Positions 1 to 7,544 are shown, numbered from the stretch's first letter. The stretch is 25,822 bases of DNA from JBBQRS01 sp038214535 (GCA_038214535.1 JBBQRS010000070.1:1-25822); one strand, 5' to 3'. The notes: a model not told the origin generated them from the letters alone. A program made the numbers and translations.

Positions 1-485
1 ACCTCGACGCGCTGGCCGATCTACTGGCGCGTTCGGACGGCGTGCTCGAGCTGCCGTTGATCCGCAACAGCAAGACGGTGGATCCGCGCGACCCCGACTC
101 GCCGCCGGTGTACCAACTCGAGACGGCGATGGGCGCGGCGATCGAGTTATTCGATGGAGCGGGCGCGATCCGCGTCCCGCGGAGCCGCTTCGCGCCGGTG
201 AAGACCACGAACGACCTGCTCGGCGTGCGCTCCGACGCCTACCTGATCACCAACGACTTTCGCGTGATGCTCGACCCGCGCCGCGACGATCAGCCGCCGG
301 TGATAGACCTCGACCCGCGCTACTACCGCCTGATTGACGATTTCGAAGCCCGCTTCCGCGCCGGCGCGCCCTCGCTGATCGCATGCACTCGGCTCACGGT
401 GCGCGGCGACGTGCTCTTCGGCGCGGGCGTGGTGTGCCGCGGCGACGTAGAGATCGTGAACGACGCGACCAGCAAGCTCGGATAG
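1..485 (+). CDS. UTP-glucose-1-phosphate uridylyltransferase, C-terminal part (5' end outside window)
   Basis: The reading frame is open from the left edge of the window to a TAG at 483-485, so this is the last ~160 residues of a longer gene. The visible part carries the conserved UDPGP-family (eukaryotic-type UGPase) segments ELPLIRNSKTVDPRDPDSP, VYQLETAMGAAIELF and FAPVKTTNDLLGVRSDAYL, where the Lys of PVKTTNDL is the conserved phosphate-contacting residue of the family. The C-terminus (VRGDVLFGAGVVCRGDVEI) has the hexapeptide/beta-helix character of UGPase C-termini. The enzyme makes UDP-glucose from UTP and glucose-1-phosphate in the cytoplasm, feeding glycan and glycolipid synthesis. It lies directly upstream of the aminotransferase with almost no spacer, so the two are probably co-transcribed. 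The ATG at 486 directly abuts its stop codon. Family call is firm; exact sugar specificity is inferred. Confidence 0.88.
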   Translation, partial: LDALADLLARSDGVLELPLIRNSKTVDPRDPDSPPVYQLETAMGAAIELFDGAGAIRVPRSRFAPVKTTNDLLGVRSDAYLITNDFRVMLDPRRDDQPPVIDLDPRYYRLIDDFEARFRAGAPSLIACTRLTVRGDVLFGAGVVCRGDVEIVNDATSKLG

Positions 486-503
486 ATGGGATGGACGACC
501 AAC

Positions 504-1673
504 ATGTCTGACCGCATTTCGCGCCGGGTGGCGGAGGTTCCGCCGTCGGGCATTCGCAAGTTCTTCGACATCGCGGCCACGATGGACGACGTGATCTCGC
601 TGGGGATCGGCGAGCCGGACTTCGTGACGCCGGACGTGATCCGCAAGGCAGGCATCGCGTCGCTGGAGCGCGGCGAGACGCGCTACACCTCCAACTCGGG
701 CATCGCAGAATTGCGTCGCGCGATTGCGGCCAAGTGGGCGACGCGCTACGGGGTGGACTATCACCCGGAAGAGGAGACGCTGGTGACGGTGGGCGGTTCG
801 GAGGCGCTCTACCTGACGCTCACCGCGCTGCTGAACCCCGGCGACGAGGTGGTGATCCCCCAGCCCTGCTTCGTCTCCTACGCGCCCGAAGTGACCTTTG
901 CGGGTGGGACGCCTGTGCCCATCGCGACCCACGTCGAGACGGAGTTCCAGGTGACCGGCGCGCAGATCGAGGCCGCCGTCACGCCGCGCACGAAGGCCAT
1001 CCTGATCAACTATCCGAACAACCCGACCGGCGCGGTGTTGGAGCGCGAGCGGATGCTGGAGATCGCCGCGGTGGCCGCGCGGCATGACCTTCTGGTGATC
1101 TCCGATGAGATTTACGACCGGCTGGTCTATGGCACGGCGACGCACACGACATTCAGCGCGCTGCCCGGGATGCGTGACCGCACAGTGGTATTGGGCGGCT
1201 TCTCGAAGGACTATGCCATGACCGGCTGGCGGCTTGGCTTCGCGCTGGGGCCGAAAGACGTGCTGGGGGCAATGCGCAAGGTACACCAGTACACCATTAT
1301 GTCGGCCCCCACCACCGCGCAGGTCGCGGCGATCACCGCAATGACCGATCCGGTCGCGGAAGAGGCGGTGCTGGCGATGCGCGAGTCGTATGACGTGCGC
1401 CGGAAGCTGCTGGTCGGCGGGCTGAACAGCATCGGAATGCCCACGTTCGAGCCGTGCGGCGCGTTCTATGCCTTCCCCGATATCCGGGTCAGCGGGATGG
1501 ACTCAGACACCTTCGCCTGGACGCTGCTGGATGAGGAGAAGATTGCCGCGGTGCCCGGCCCGGCGTTCGGATTGGGCGGCGAGGGCTATGTCCGCATGTG
1601 CTATGCTACCGCGAAAGACCAACTCGAAGAGGCGCTGGAGCGGATGCATCGCTTCATGCGCCGCCACGGCTGA
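504..1673 (+). CDS. Class I/II pyridoxal-phosphate aminotransferase (aspartate/aromatic type)
   Basis: Fold-type I PLP aminotransferase of about 389 residues. Visible landmarks are the N-terminal SLGIGEPDFVTPDV segment, TRYTSNSGIAELRRAIA, the NYPNNPTGAVL substrate/cofactor loop, the ISDEIYDRLVYG strand with the PLP-pyridine Asp and Tyr, and GGFSKDYAMTGWRLGF containing the Schiff-base Lys and the phosphate-binding Arg region. This places it with AspC/aromatic-aminotransferase-like enzymes that move amino groups between an amino acid and 2-oxoglutarate; the actual donor cannot be read from sequence. The ATG at 504 is preferred because GGATGGA lies 8 nt upstream. An in-frame ATG at 486, touching the previous stop codon, would add six residues but has no clear ribosome-binding site. 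A repeat begins just after its stop codon. Confidence 0.9.
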   Translation: MSDRISRRVAEVPPSGIRKFFDIAATMDDVISLGIGEPDFVTPDVIRKAGIASLERGETRYTSNSGIAELRRAIAAKWATRYGVDYHPEEETLVTVGGSEALYLTLTALLNPGDEVVIPQPCFVSYAPEVTFAGGTPVPIATHVETEFQVTGAQIEAAVTPRTKAILINYPNNPTGAVLERERMLEIAAVAARHDLLVISDEIYDRLVYGTATHTTFSALPGMRDRTVVLGGFSKDYAMTGWRLGFALGPKDVLGAMRKVHQYTIMSAPTTAQVAAITAMTDPVAEEAVLAMRESYDVRRKLLVGGLNSIGMPTFEPCGAFYAFPDIRVSGMDSDTFAWTLLDEEKIAAVPGPAFGLGGEGYVRMCYATAKDQLEEALERMHRFMRRHG

Positions 1674-1680
1674 GAAACTT

Positions 1681-1768
1681 TACCCGAAAACTACGCGTAC
1701 CACCCCTTTGTAGTGGCGGCTTTAGCCGCTCTGGGAGTACAGCGGCTGAAGCCGCCACTACAAAGGGG
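1681..1768. repeat. Repeat with left end TACCCGAAAACT and a 28-bp hairpin core
   Basis: The arms 1703-1730 and 1741-1768 are complementary over 28 bp with one mismatch around a 10-nt loop. The core is GTAGTGGCGGCTTTAGCCGC. The left flank TACCCGAAAACT (1681-1692) matches, with one change, the terminal repeat of the copies at 9463 and 14583. The right terminal repeat is not recognisable; the sequence runs into the gatB leader. It sits between the aminotransferase stop and gatB, and could act as a terminator or mRNA-stabilising hairpin. Confidence 0.8.
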
Positions 1769-1793
1769 GAAATATGTAATCAAGAAGACCATT

Positions 1794-3224
1794 ATGACCA
1801 CCTACGAAACCATCATCGGGCTGGAAGTCCACGCCCAAATCCTGACCGAGTCCAAGATGTTCTGCGGGTGCAGCGCCGACTACGCCGCCGCGCCGCCCAA
1901 CACGCACGTCTGCCCGGTGTGCATGGCGCTGCCCGGCGTGCTGCCCGTGATCAACCGGGTGGCCGTCGAGAAGACCATCATGGCGGGGCTGGCGCTGGGC
2001 TGCACCATCAGCGACACATCGGTATTCGCGCGCAAGAACTACCATTATGCCGACCTGCCGAAGGGGTACCAGATCAGCCAGTACGAGCTACCATTGTGTC
2101 TCGACGGCGTGTTGGAGATCGAGACGGCGGCGGGCGAGCGGCGCATCGGCGTGACGCGCGCCCACCTGGAAGAGGACACCGGCAAACTTATACACGCGGG
2201 CGATCACAGCCTCGTGGACCTGAACCGCGCGGGCGTCCCCTTGCTCGAGATCGTCAGCGAGCCGGATCTGCGCACCGCGGAAGAGGCGCGCGCCTATCTG
2301 ACCAAATTGCAGACCATCTTGCGCTACCTGGGCGTGAGCAGCGCCGACATGGAGAAGGGCGCCATGCGCTGTGAGGCCAACGTCAGCGTGCGGCCGGTGG
2401 GCCAGGAGGAGTTCGGCGTCAAAGTCGAGGTCAAGAACCTCAACTCGTTCCGCTCCGTCAAGCTCTCGCTGGAATACGAAGTGGCGCGCCAAATTGCATT
2501 GATCGAGGCGGGCGGGCAGGTCGAGCAGGTGACGATGGGGTGGGACGAAGAGCATGGGCGCACGGTGGTGCAGCGCAGCAAGGAGTCGGCGCACGACTAT
2601 CGCTATTTCCCCGAACCGGACCTGCCGCCTTTAGAGATCAGCCGCGAACTTGTGGCGGACCTCACGTCGCGGCTGCCCGAACTGCCCGACGCCAAAGCGG
2701 CGCGCTTCGTCTCGCAGCACGGGCTAGATCAACGCGATGCGGTTGTGCTGGCGGACGACCGCGCCGTCGCGGACTATTTCGATGCGATGATCGCCGCGGG
2801 CGTAGACCCGAAGATAGCCGCGAACTGGATCACCGGCGAGTTGTTCCGGCTGATGAACGCGGCGGGCGTGGGCATCGAGGCGGTGAAGGTGAAGCCGGAG
2901 GATTTTGCCGCGCTGCTGGCGCTGGTCGCCGCGGGGCAGATCAACCAGAACAGTGCGAAGCGCGTGCTGGATGCGATGTTCGAGACGGGGCGCAAGCCGG
3001 GCGCACTGGTGCAGGAACTGGGGTTAGCGCAGGTCAGCGACGCCGACGCGCTCGCGGCTGTGGTCGCCGCCGTGCTGGCGAAGCATTCCGATGAGGTCGC
3101 CACGTACAGGGCGGGCAAGGACACCGTGTTGGGGTGGTTGATGGGCCAGGTGATGCGCGAGACGCGCGGCAAAGGCAATCCGGCGGTCGTGCGCGCGCTG
3201 CTCGAGCAGGCGCTGCGCGAGTAA
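1794..3224 (+). CDS. gatB: Aspartyl/glutamyl-tRNA(Asn/Gln) amidotransferase subunit B
   Basis: GatB of the GatCAB complex, which phosphorylates and amidates misacylated Glu-tRNA(Gln) or Asp-tRNA(Asn) using ammonia from GatA. The start at 1794 gives 476 aa, the usual GatB length, and begins MTTYETIIGLEVHAQ, the standard family N-terminus. Other landmarks are SKMFCGCS and NTHVCPVCMALPG, which supply the zinc-site cysteines, the YHYADLPKGYQISQYE segment, AHLEEDTGKLIH, VDLNRAGVPLLEIVSEPD, MRCEANVSVRP and SAHDYRYFPEPDLPPL. The C-terminus is the tRNA-binding GatB/YqeY tail ending in RGKGNPAVVRALLEQAL. The frame is open further upstream (to 1713) but that part translates a repeat hairpin and is rejected. 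A weak AAGAAG is the only ribosome-binding candidate. gatA and gatC are not in the window. Confidence 0.97.
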   Translation: MTTYETIIGLEVHAQILTESKMFCGCSADYAAAPPNTHVCPVCMALPGVLPVINRVAVEKTIMAGLALGCTISDTSVFARKNYHYADLPKGYQISQYELPLCLDGVLEIETAAGERRIGVTRAHLEEDTGKLIHAGDHSLVDLNRAGVPLLEIVSEPDLRTAEEARAYLTKLQTILRYLGVSSADMEKGAMRCEANVSVRPVGQEEFGVKVEVKNLNSFRSVKLSLEYEVARQIALIEAGGQVEQVTMGWDEEHGRTVVQRSKESAHDYRYFPEPDLPPLEISRELVADLTSRLPELPDAKAARFVSQHGLDQRDAVVLADDRAVADYFDAMIAAGVDPKIAANWITGELFRLMNAAGVGIEAVKVKPEDFAALLALVAAGQINQNSAKRVLDAMFETGRKPGALVQELGLAQVSDADALAAVVAAVLAKHSDEVATYRAGKDTVLGWLMGQVMRETRGKGNPAVVRALLEQALRE

Positions 3225-3234
3225 TGATTGGTGT

Positions 3235-3335
3235 GGAGTGCGCAGGGGACTTCGCGATCTTAGTGCTTCGTGTTCTTCGCGTTACTTCGCGTCTTCGTGT
3301 TCCAAACCCGTTGCGCATCTGAGGATGCGCACTCC
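3235..3335. repeat. Spacer with inverted GGAGTGCGCA/TGCGCACTCC ends and internal 9-mer run
   Basis: GGAGTGCGCA (3235-3244) and TGCGCACTCC (3326-3335) are inverted copies at the ends of the gatB-DUF1992 spacer. Inside lie four degenerate 9-mers (cttcgtgtt, cttcgcgtt, acttcgcgt, cttcgtgtt; 3266-3301) and an 8-bp hairpin TGCGCATC-TGAG-GATGCGCA (3312-3331). The GGAGTGCGCACTCC sequence recurs as a perfect palindrome at 15576. Confidence 0.7.
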
Positions 3336-3355
3336 GCGACACCAGGGAGACGCAC

Positions 3356-3691
3356 ATGTCGTTTGACAAGCTCGTGGAAGAGATCATCCGCGACGCCATG
3401 GCGCGCGGCGAGTTCGACAACCTGCCGGGCAAGGGCAAGCCGCTCGACCTGGACGGCTACTTCGACCTGCCCGAAGCGGAGCGCATGGCGATCAAGCTGT
3501 TGAAGGATTCCGGGTTCTTGCCGGAAGAGGTTCAACTGCTGAAAGACATCAACGCCCTCAAGGAAAAGCTGGCAATCGCGACCGCGGAGCCCGATAAGGC
3601 CGCGCTCAAGAAAGCCATTGACGACAAGACGCTGGCCTTCAACATCCTGATGGATCAGAAACGCGCCCGGAAGACGCCCCGCAGACGTTAG
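3356..3691 (+). CDS. DUF1992 / DnaJ homologue subfamily C member 28 conserved-domain protein
   Basis: A 111-residue protein matching the DUF1992 (DnaJC28 conserved domain) family: it starts MSFDKLVEEIIRDAMARGEF, then has the hallmark FDNLPGKGKPLDLDGYF and the LKDSGFLPEEVQLLKDINALKEKL helix. The biochemical role of this domain is not established; in eukaryotes it follows a J-domain, whereas bacterial copies like this one lack it. No signal peptide or membrane segment is present; the protein is charged, mostly helical, probably cytosolic, and ends in a basic tail (KRARKTPRRR). The start at 3356 has GGGAG about 8 nt upstream. It converges on the sugar dehydrogenase gene with only six bases between the two stop codons. 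Confidence 0.85.
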   Translation: MSFDKLVEEIIRDAMARGEFDNLPGKGKPLDLDGYFDLPEAERMAIKLLKDSGFLPEEVQLLKDINALKEKLAIATAEPDKAALKKAIDDKTLAFNILMDQKRARKTPRRR

Positions 3692-3697
3692 ATGCGG

Positions 3698-4918
3698 CTA
3701 CGGCGCAACAGCAATGCGATAGATGCGGCCCGCGTCGACATCCGTCAGATACACCTCGCCCTGTTCATCCTCGCCGAAACTCGTGAGCCAGACGCCCTGC
3801 TGATGCAATAGCTGATTCGTCCAACCGGCGCCGGCGCGTTGCAGGCCCCAGATGCGTCCGCTGCAGAAATCGCCGTAGATGTACACCCCCTGCAAACGCG
3901 GCTCTAGCGCGCCGCGATAGACCACACCGCCCGTCACCGAACAGCCTTCCGAGTGATCGTAGGTATGGATGGGCAGGGTCAGGCCGGTCATGTCGCACGT
4001 GGCCGCGCCGTAACAGTGCTCGCCCTCCATGATCCGCCACCCGTAGTTTTGACCCCCTGTTGACACGGCCGGCTGGTAATTCACTTCCTCGTAGAGTTCT
4101 TGCCCCACGTCGCCGATGTACAGGTCGGCGTTGAGCCGGTCGAACGAGAAGCGCCAGGGATTGCGCAACCCCATGGCCCAGATTTCGGGCAGATACGCGG
4201 GGTTGCCGACGAACGGGTTGCTCGCCGGGACGGCATAGGGCGTGACGCCCGACTCCACGTCAATGCGCAAAATCTTGCCGAACGGTTCCAGTGGGTTCTG
4301 CGCCCGGTTATTGGGATCCCCGCCGGGGCCGCCATCGCCCATCCCGATATAGAGATAACCATCTTGCGGACTGAAGGCCAACTGCCCACCATTGTGGCTC
4401 GCGGTCGGCTGATCCACCGTGAACACGTACTCCTCGCTCGATTTATCCGCGACGTTCGGATCTGTGCCGTCGCTAAAGCGGGAAACGACCGTATTGCCGG
4501 GCTTGTTCGTATACATCACGTAGAAATGATGTTTGGTCGCGTAATTGGGAGGAAACGCGACGCTGAACAAGCCCAGCTCCGCGCAACAACTCACGCGGTC
4601 GCGAATGTCCAGGAATGGCGTGGGAAGCAAGACGCCGTTCTGAACGATCCGAATGCGACCCTTTTGCTCGACGACGAACAGGCGATTGCTGCCATCGCCC
4701 GCATGGGTGACGTGTGTGGGCCGGTCGAAGCCGTCAATCCGATCCACCAGCGCAATCCCCGGTAGACCGGCATCTTTCGCAATCAGAGGGAAGTAGACGT
4801 TTTGTTGCGTTACCGCCGTGGCGTCAGGTTGAAGCGCGGCGCCGGCCGGCAAAACCACAAGGAACGCGACCAGGATACAACCGCTCAGGACGCGTTTTGC
4901 AATCTGTGCTACGTTCAT
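3698..4918 (-). CDS. Secreted PQQ-dependent sugar dehydrogenase (glucose/sorbosone dehydrogenase family)
   Basis: Glucose/sorbosone dehydrogenase family beta-propeller, 406 aa from the start at 4918. That ATG is chosen because GGAGG lies 5 nt upstream and the protein then begins with a Sec signal peptide (KR at 8-9, hydrophobic residues 15-23, likely cleavage near PAGAA). Family landmarks are GFDRPTHVTHAGDGSNRLFVVEQ, FLDIRDRV, LGLFSVAFPPNY, ASHNGGQLAFSPQDGYLYIG with a probable catalytic His near residue 175, GDGGPGGDP, AMGLRNPWRFSFD, IGDVGQ and HTYDHSEGCSVTGGVVYRG. Members oxidise aldose sugars with PQQ in the cell envelope or outside the cell; PQQ dependence here is by family. The post-signal segment VYFPLIAK resembles short 'YLPLI' motifs I associate with extracellular Chloroflexota proteins. 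Cys pairs (111-112, HCYGAATCD) could form disulfides. Confidence 0.88.
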   Translation of the reverse strand: MNVAQIAKRVLSGCILVAFLVVLPAGAALQPDATAVTQQNVYFPLIAKDAGLPGIALVDRIDGFDRPTHVTHAGDGSNRLFVVEQKGRIRIVQNGVLLPTPFLDIRDRVSCCAELGLFSVAFPPNYATKHHFYVMYTNKPGNTVVSRFSDGTDPNVADKSSEEYVFTVDQPTASHNGGQLAFSPQDGYLYIGMGDGGPGGDPNNRAQNPLEPFGKILRIDVESGVTPYAVPASNPFVGNPAYLPEIWAMGLRNPWRFSFDRLNADLYIGDVGQELYEEVNYQPAVSTGGQNYGWRIMEGEHCYGAATCDMTGLTLPIHTYDHSEGCSVTGGVVYRGALEPRLQGVYIYGDFCSGRIWGLQRAGAGWTNQLLHQQGVWLTSFGEDEQGEVYLTDVDAGRIYRIAVAP

Positions 4919-4936
4919 GTCATCCTCCAATGAATC

Positions 4937-5010
4937 AGAAAACTCGTAGTCTAGCCCTCGTGGGCGCCGTGCGACGGGCGCAAGGCCCTGTACCACGGCA
5001 TTTCGGATAG
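4937..5010 (+). repeat. Repeat copy A (TTTCGGATAG end, GTAGTCTAGCCC...GTGGGCGCCG core)
   Basis: The reverse complement of 5836-5938 aligns along this spacer: shared blocks in order are CGTAGT(C/T)TAG, CCC(T)(C/T)GTGGGCGCCG, ACGGGC(G/A)CAAGGCCC, TAC(C/T)ACG and TTTCGGATAG. This copy is about 20 bp shorter because it lacks one unit of a 21-bp internal duplication. Its TTTCGGATAG end abuts the HAD gene stop codon. Small hairpins GCCC-TCGT-GGGC and CCGT-GCG-ACGG could help terminate the HAD transcript. Confidence 0.75.
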
Positions 5011-5013
5011 ATT

Positions 5014-5790
5014 CTAGGGAATGGTGACTTCGAGCGCCCGTTCCCACTCATCCAGCAGCGCAGGCAGTTCATCCAGCGTCTCGATTTGTGCGTCCGGTTT
5101 GATCTCCGAATCCCCCGGCTCGGTGCGATAGGGCGAATCCACCAGGATGGCGCGCATCCCGATCTTCTGCGGCCCGGCGATGTCCACGTCCAGCCGGTCG
5201 CCCACAAACACGGCCTCAGCGGGCGCGACGTTGAGGATGTCGAGGGCTTTGCGATAGATATCGGGGTGCGGCTTGATGAAACCGGCCGTGCTGGAATAGA
5301 CGCGCACCGGCAGATAGCCGTAAAGCCCGAAGCGCTCCAGGTCGCGATCGTGCAGCGCAGGAGCCCACAGGGTGTTGGAGACCAGCCCCAGCGTGCGTCC
5401 TTCATCTACCAGCGAGTCCAGCACGCGGGGCGCATCCCCGGCGACGGGCTGCACGGCAGCAGAGATCGTGTCGTAGTAGGCGGCCAGCCCCGCATCCCAT
5501 TGCGCCGGCGTCAGTTGGATGCCGATCGCCTCCAGCCCGTCGCGCAGGATGGTTTCGGCAGTGTTAGAGTAGAGCGTCCGGCGCGATTTCGCCTCGATAG
5601 CGGCGGACATTCGCCCCACGGCGCGCACGGCCAGCTCGGGGTCGGGAATTTTAGCGCCCTCCGCGGCCGCGGCCTTCAACAAGGCCAGGAACGCCGTGGC
5701 GTTGAGTCGCTCGAACGAACGCTCCGGCGGCTGATCGTAATGCAGCAACGTGCCCCCGAGATCAAACAGAACTACCTGGATAGCAGGCAT
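5014..5790 (-). CDS. HAD-superfamily hydrolase
   Basis: A haloacid-dehalogenase-fold hydrolase of 258 aa with a helical cap between motifs I and II (subfamily I type). Motif I is VVLFDLGGTLL, containing the nucleophile Asp but Gly in place of the usual second Asp (DxG instead of DxD), a variant known in some HAD proteins such as YihX. Motif II is GLVSNTLW, motif III FIKPHPDIYRKAL with the conserved Lys, and motif IV VFVGDRLDVDIAG. The last three are intact, so phosphatase-type activity is likely, though substrate cannot be predicted. The start at 5790 (MPAIQVV) is preferred because GAGAGG lies 4 nt upstream; a GTG at 5802 would place that purine run inside the gene. The gene is flanked by inverted repeat copies at 4937-5010 and 5836-5938, the latter carrying a plausible promoter for it. 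Confidence 0.85.
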   Translation of the reverse strand: MPAIQVVLFDLGGTLLHYDQPPERSFERLNATAFLALLKAAAAEGAKIPDPELAVRAVGRMSAAIEAKSRRTLYSNTAETILRDGLEAIGIQLTPAQWDAGLAAYYDTISAAVQPVAGDAPRVLDSLVDEGRTLGLVSNTLWAPALHDRDLERFGLYGYLPVRVYSSTAGFIKPHPDIYRKALDILNVAPAEAVFVGDRLDVDIAGPQKIGMRAILVDSPYRTEPGDSEIKPDAQIETLDELPALLDEWERALEVTIP

Positions 5791-5835
5791 AAAACCTCTC
5801 ACTTTCGGCCTGGATCGGCCAGCTACGGCTAAGGG

Positions 5836-5938
5836 CTATCCGAAAACCCACGTAGTATAGGGCCTTGTGTCCGTTCTGTCGGGCCTTGTGCCCGTTCGCG
5901 GCGCCCACAAGGGTCTAAACTACGCATATTCGGAGAAA
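5836..5938 (-). repeat. Repeat copy B (CTATCCGAAAAC end, inverted relative to copy A)
   Basis: It starts with CTATCCGAAAAC (5836-5847), the same terminal sequence as the copies at 9463 and 14583, and ends with an imperfect inverted match ATATTCGGAG (5926-5935). The interior contains a 21-bp near-direct duplication (GGGCCTTGTG at 5860 and 5881) and the CACAAGGG/GTCTAAACTACG arm complementary to CGTAGTATAGGGCCTTGTG. It is the inverted homologue of 4937-5010. Confidence 0.78.
5854..5882 (-). promoter_or_regulatory. Candidate sigma-70 promoter for the HAD gene, inside repeat copy B
   Basis: On the minus strand CCGACA (5882-5877) is separated by 17 bp from TATACT (5859-5854): four of six and five of six consensus matches. 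It would start transcripts near 5847, about 57 nt before the HAD start codon. It is a pattern match only. Confidence 0.45.
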
Positions 5939-5943
5939 ATGCT

Positions 5944-6477
5944 CTAAGGGCTACGCGGCTCCCCGATCCCTCGGCCCAGATACGTCATCACCTTGCGCAC
6001 GTTGAGCAGCATCGGTTCGGCAGTGTCAACAATCAGCCGGGGACCGTTCAGGCGCTCGAACATGTCGCGCTCATTTTGAAAGCGGCTCCAGCCGCCGCGG
6101 CGCTCCAGCCGCTCGCGAAGCTGGGCTTCGTCGGTGCAGATGCACTCGATCAGTTTAATCGTGGCGTCATGGGCGCGCGCCAGATTCTCGACTTTATCCC
6201 GGTAGGCGCTGTAGCGGGCGGGGCTATCCAGCACCACAGACACCCCCAGGCTCAAATTGTCGCGCGCCAGGTTGACCAACAGCATGTAGGCCACAGGGCG
6301 GGCCAACTCGTCGCCCTGGGCGATGTTCATTTCCCGCGCGACCTCGATGACGGCATCGCGCAGTGTATCTTTATCCAGATAGGCGGCCCGCAATTCCCGC
6401 GCCACCGCGCGCGCCAGGCTGGTTTTGCCTGTTCCGGGCAACCCCGCAAAAACGATCAGTTGCAACTCCGGCGACAT
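5944..6477 (-). CDS. P-loop AAA-type ATP-dependent kinase (AAA_33 / Zeta-like fold)
   Basis: A 177-residue P-loop protein. Walker A is AGLPGTGKTS at residues 11-20, followed by a DKD segment (AYLDKDTLRDAV) typical of small phosphotransferases that transfer the ATP gamma-phosphate to a small molecule, and VVLDSPARYSAYRDKV with a substrate-site Asp. The LRERLERRGGWSRFQNERDMFERL stretch resembles the lid region of the shikimate/gluconate-kinase-like AAA_33 family. The substrate is unknown. The start at 6477 (MSPELQL) is chosen because AGGAG lies 5 nt upstream. The gene follows the diacylglycerol-kinase-like gene with a 20-nt gap on the same strand, so the two form an operon transcribed from near 7484. 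No membrane segments. Confidence 0.82.
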   Translation of the reverse strand: MSPELQLIVFAGLPGTGKTSLARAVARELRAAYLDKDTLRDAVIEVAREMNIAQGDELARPVAYMLLVNLARDNLSLGVSVVLDSPARYSAYRDKVENLARAHDATIKLIECICTDEAQLRERLERRGGWSRFQNERDMFERLNGPRLIVDTAEPMLLNVRKVMTYLGRGIGEPRSP

Positions 6478-6497
6478 ACGGACTCCTGCACGAAACC

Positions 6498-7460
6498 TTA
6501 TGCGCTGGCAGGCGCGATGACCTCCATGCACCTCGGCAACACGCGGATGGTCATCTGGCGCGCGTCCTCACGGTAAATCTCCCCGTCGAGATGGACAGGC
6601 ATCCCGTCCGCGGCGTTAATCGTCAGACACGCGGTGCGATCCGCCGCCACGAACCGGGTCTGCCCGATGTGTGTCCCGCGCATGAAATGCGGCAGAAGAT
6701 ACAATGTCGTCGGTATGTTCGAGCTGGACGCCATAATCAAATCGAGTTCGCCGTCATCGAGCAGCGCGCCCGGCGCAATCTTGAACCCGCCGCCGGTGCG
6801 TCCCCCGTTGGCCGCCGATACCAGCAACATCGGTGCGGTGCGCGTCGCGCCGTTGTATTGCACCGTCACGAGAGTCGGTTTTACATACTGCGGGATCACG
6901 TGAGTCAAGGCGGCCAGATAGAGCGTGAGGCCGCGAAAACGCTGGATCTTCAGGCTCTCAATCGCCACCGCCGCTTCGAAGCCCGCACCGAAATGGTTAT
7001 GGAAAATCTCGCTCCGCCCGGCATCATCGGTCACCTCGCCCAGGTCTACCCGGCGCCGCGGTCCATCGAGCAGCAGTTTCGTCGCGGCCGCAGGATCGTT
7101 CAAGGGCAGGCCCAGCCGCCACGCATAGTCGTTGCCCGTGCCGATGGGAATCAGCCCTAACGGCCCCATCGGTTGCGCTTCGGTCGGGGAATCGCGGTGT
7201 TCGCGGGCCGCGCGCACCATACCGTTGACGACCTCATGCGCGGTGCCGTCGCCGCCCACCGAAACGATGACTTGATACCCTTGCGCCGCCGCATCATAGG
7301 CCAATTGCTCAGGGTGACGCGGCCCGGTCGTCTCGACCAGGTCATAGGATACGCCGGCCCGACGCAATTCCCGCTCGATCGGCTCACGGGCCAGGGCGCC
7401 GGCCCCTCGCCCCGCGGATGGATTGAGGATCACCAGATATTGTGCGATTGTCTCTGCCAC
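6498..7460 (-). CDS. Diacylglycerol/lipid kinase family protein (YegS/DgkB-like)
   Basis: A 320-residue lipid kinase of the DAGK catalytic-domain family. It begins with the LVILNPSAGRG nucleotide-binding segment, has the diagnostic GGDGT at residues 69-73 in VSVGGDGTAHEVVNG, then LGLIPIGTGNDYAWRLGLP, another conserved ATP-site block. The C-terminal beta-sandwich includes NGGRTGGGFKIAPGALLDDGELDL and the terminal VHLDGE loop. Members phosphorylate diacylglycerol or related lipids at the inner membrane face; exact lipid unknown. The start is GTG at 7460 with GGATGG 8 nt upstream. It is the first gene of a two-gene operon with the P-loop kinase. Confidence 0.92.
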   Translation of the reverse strand: MAETIAQYLVILNPSAGRGAGALAREPIERELRRAGVSYDLVETTGPRHPEQLAYDAAAQGYQVIVSVGGDGTAHEVVNGMVRAAREHRDSPTEAQPMGPLGLIPIGTGNDYAWRLGLPLNDPAAATKLLLDGPRRRVDLGEVTDDAGRSEIFHNHFGAGFEAAVAIESLKIQRFRGLTLYLAALTHVIPQYVKPTLVTVQYNGATRTAPMLLVSAANGGRTGGGFKIAPGALLDDGELDLIMASSSNIPTTLYLLPHFMRGTHIGQTRFVAADRTACLTINAADGMPVHLDGEIYREDARQMTIRVLPRCMEVIAPASA

Positions 7461-7490
7461 AGGCTACGCCATCCGTTAAGTATTTGTCTT

Positions 7491-7519
7491 AGAATAGCAC
7501 CATCTGTCTACGGGGGCAA
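7491..7519 (-). promoter_or_regulatory. Promoter for the lipid-kinase operon
   Basis: On the minus strand TTGCCC (7519-7514), a 17-bp spacer, then TATTCT (7496-7491) with an upstream TG forming an extended -10 (TGCTATTCT). The predicted start near 7484 leaves a leader of about 24 nt before the GTG at 7460. Confidence 0.55.
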
Positions 7520-7544
7520 GCGCATCATTTTTGCGAAGGGGTTT

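Noticed and set aside
147..1286. A 379-codon frame on the minus strand opposite the aminotransferase and uridylyltransferase genes
   Set aside because: It is rich in Arg/His/Ala as expected of antisense frames in high-GC DNA, matches no family and crosses two well-supported genes.
1713..1793. N-terminal extension of GatB (MAALAALGVQRLKPPLQRG...)
   Set aside because: The extension translates the repeat hairpin and GatB proteins begin at the MTTYETIIGLEVH position.
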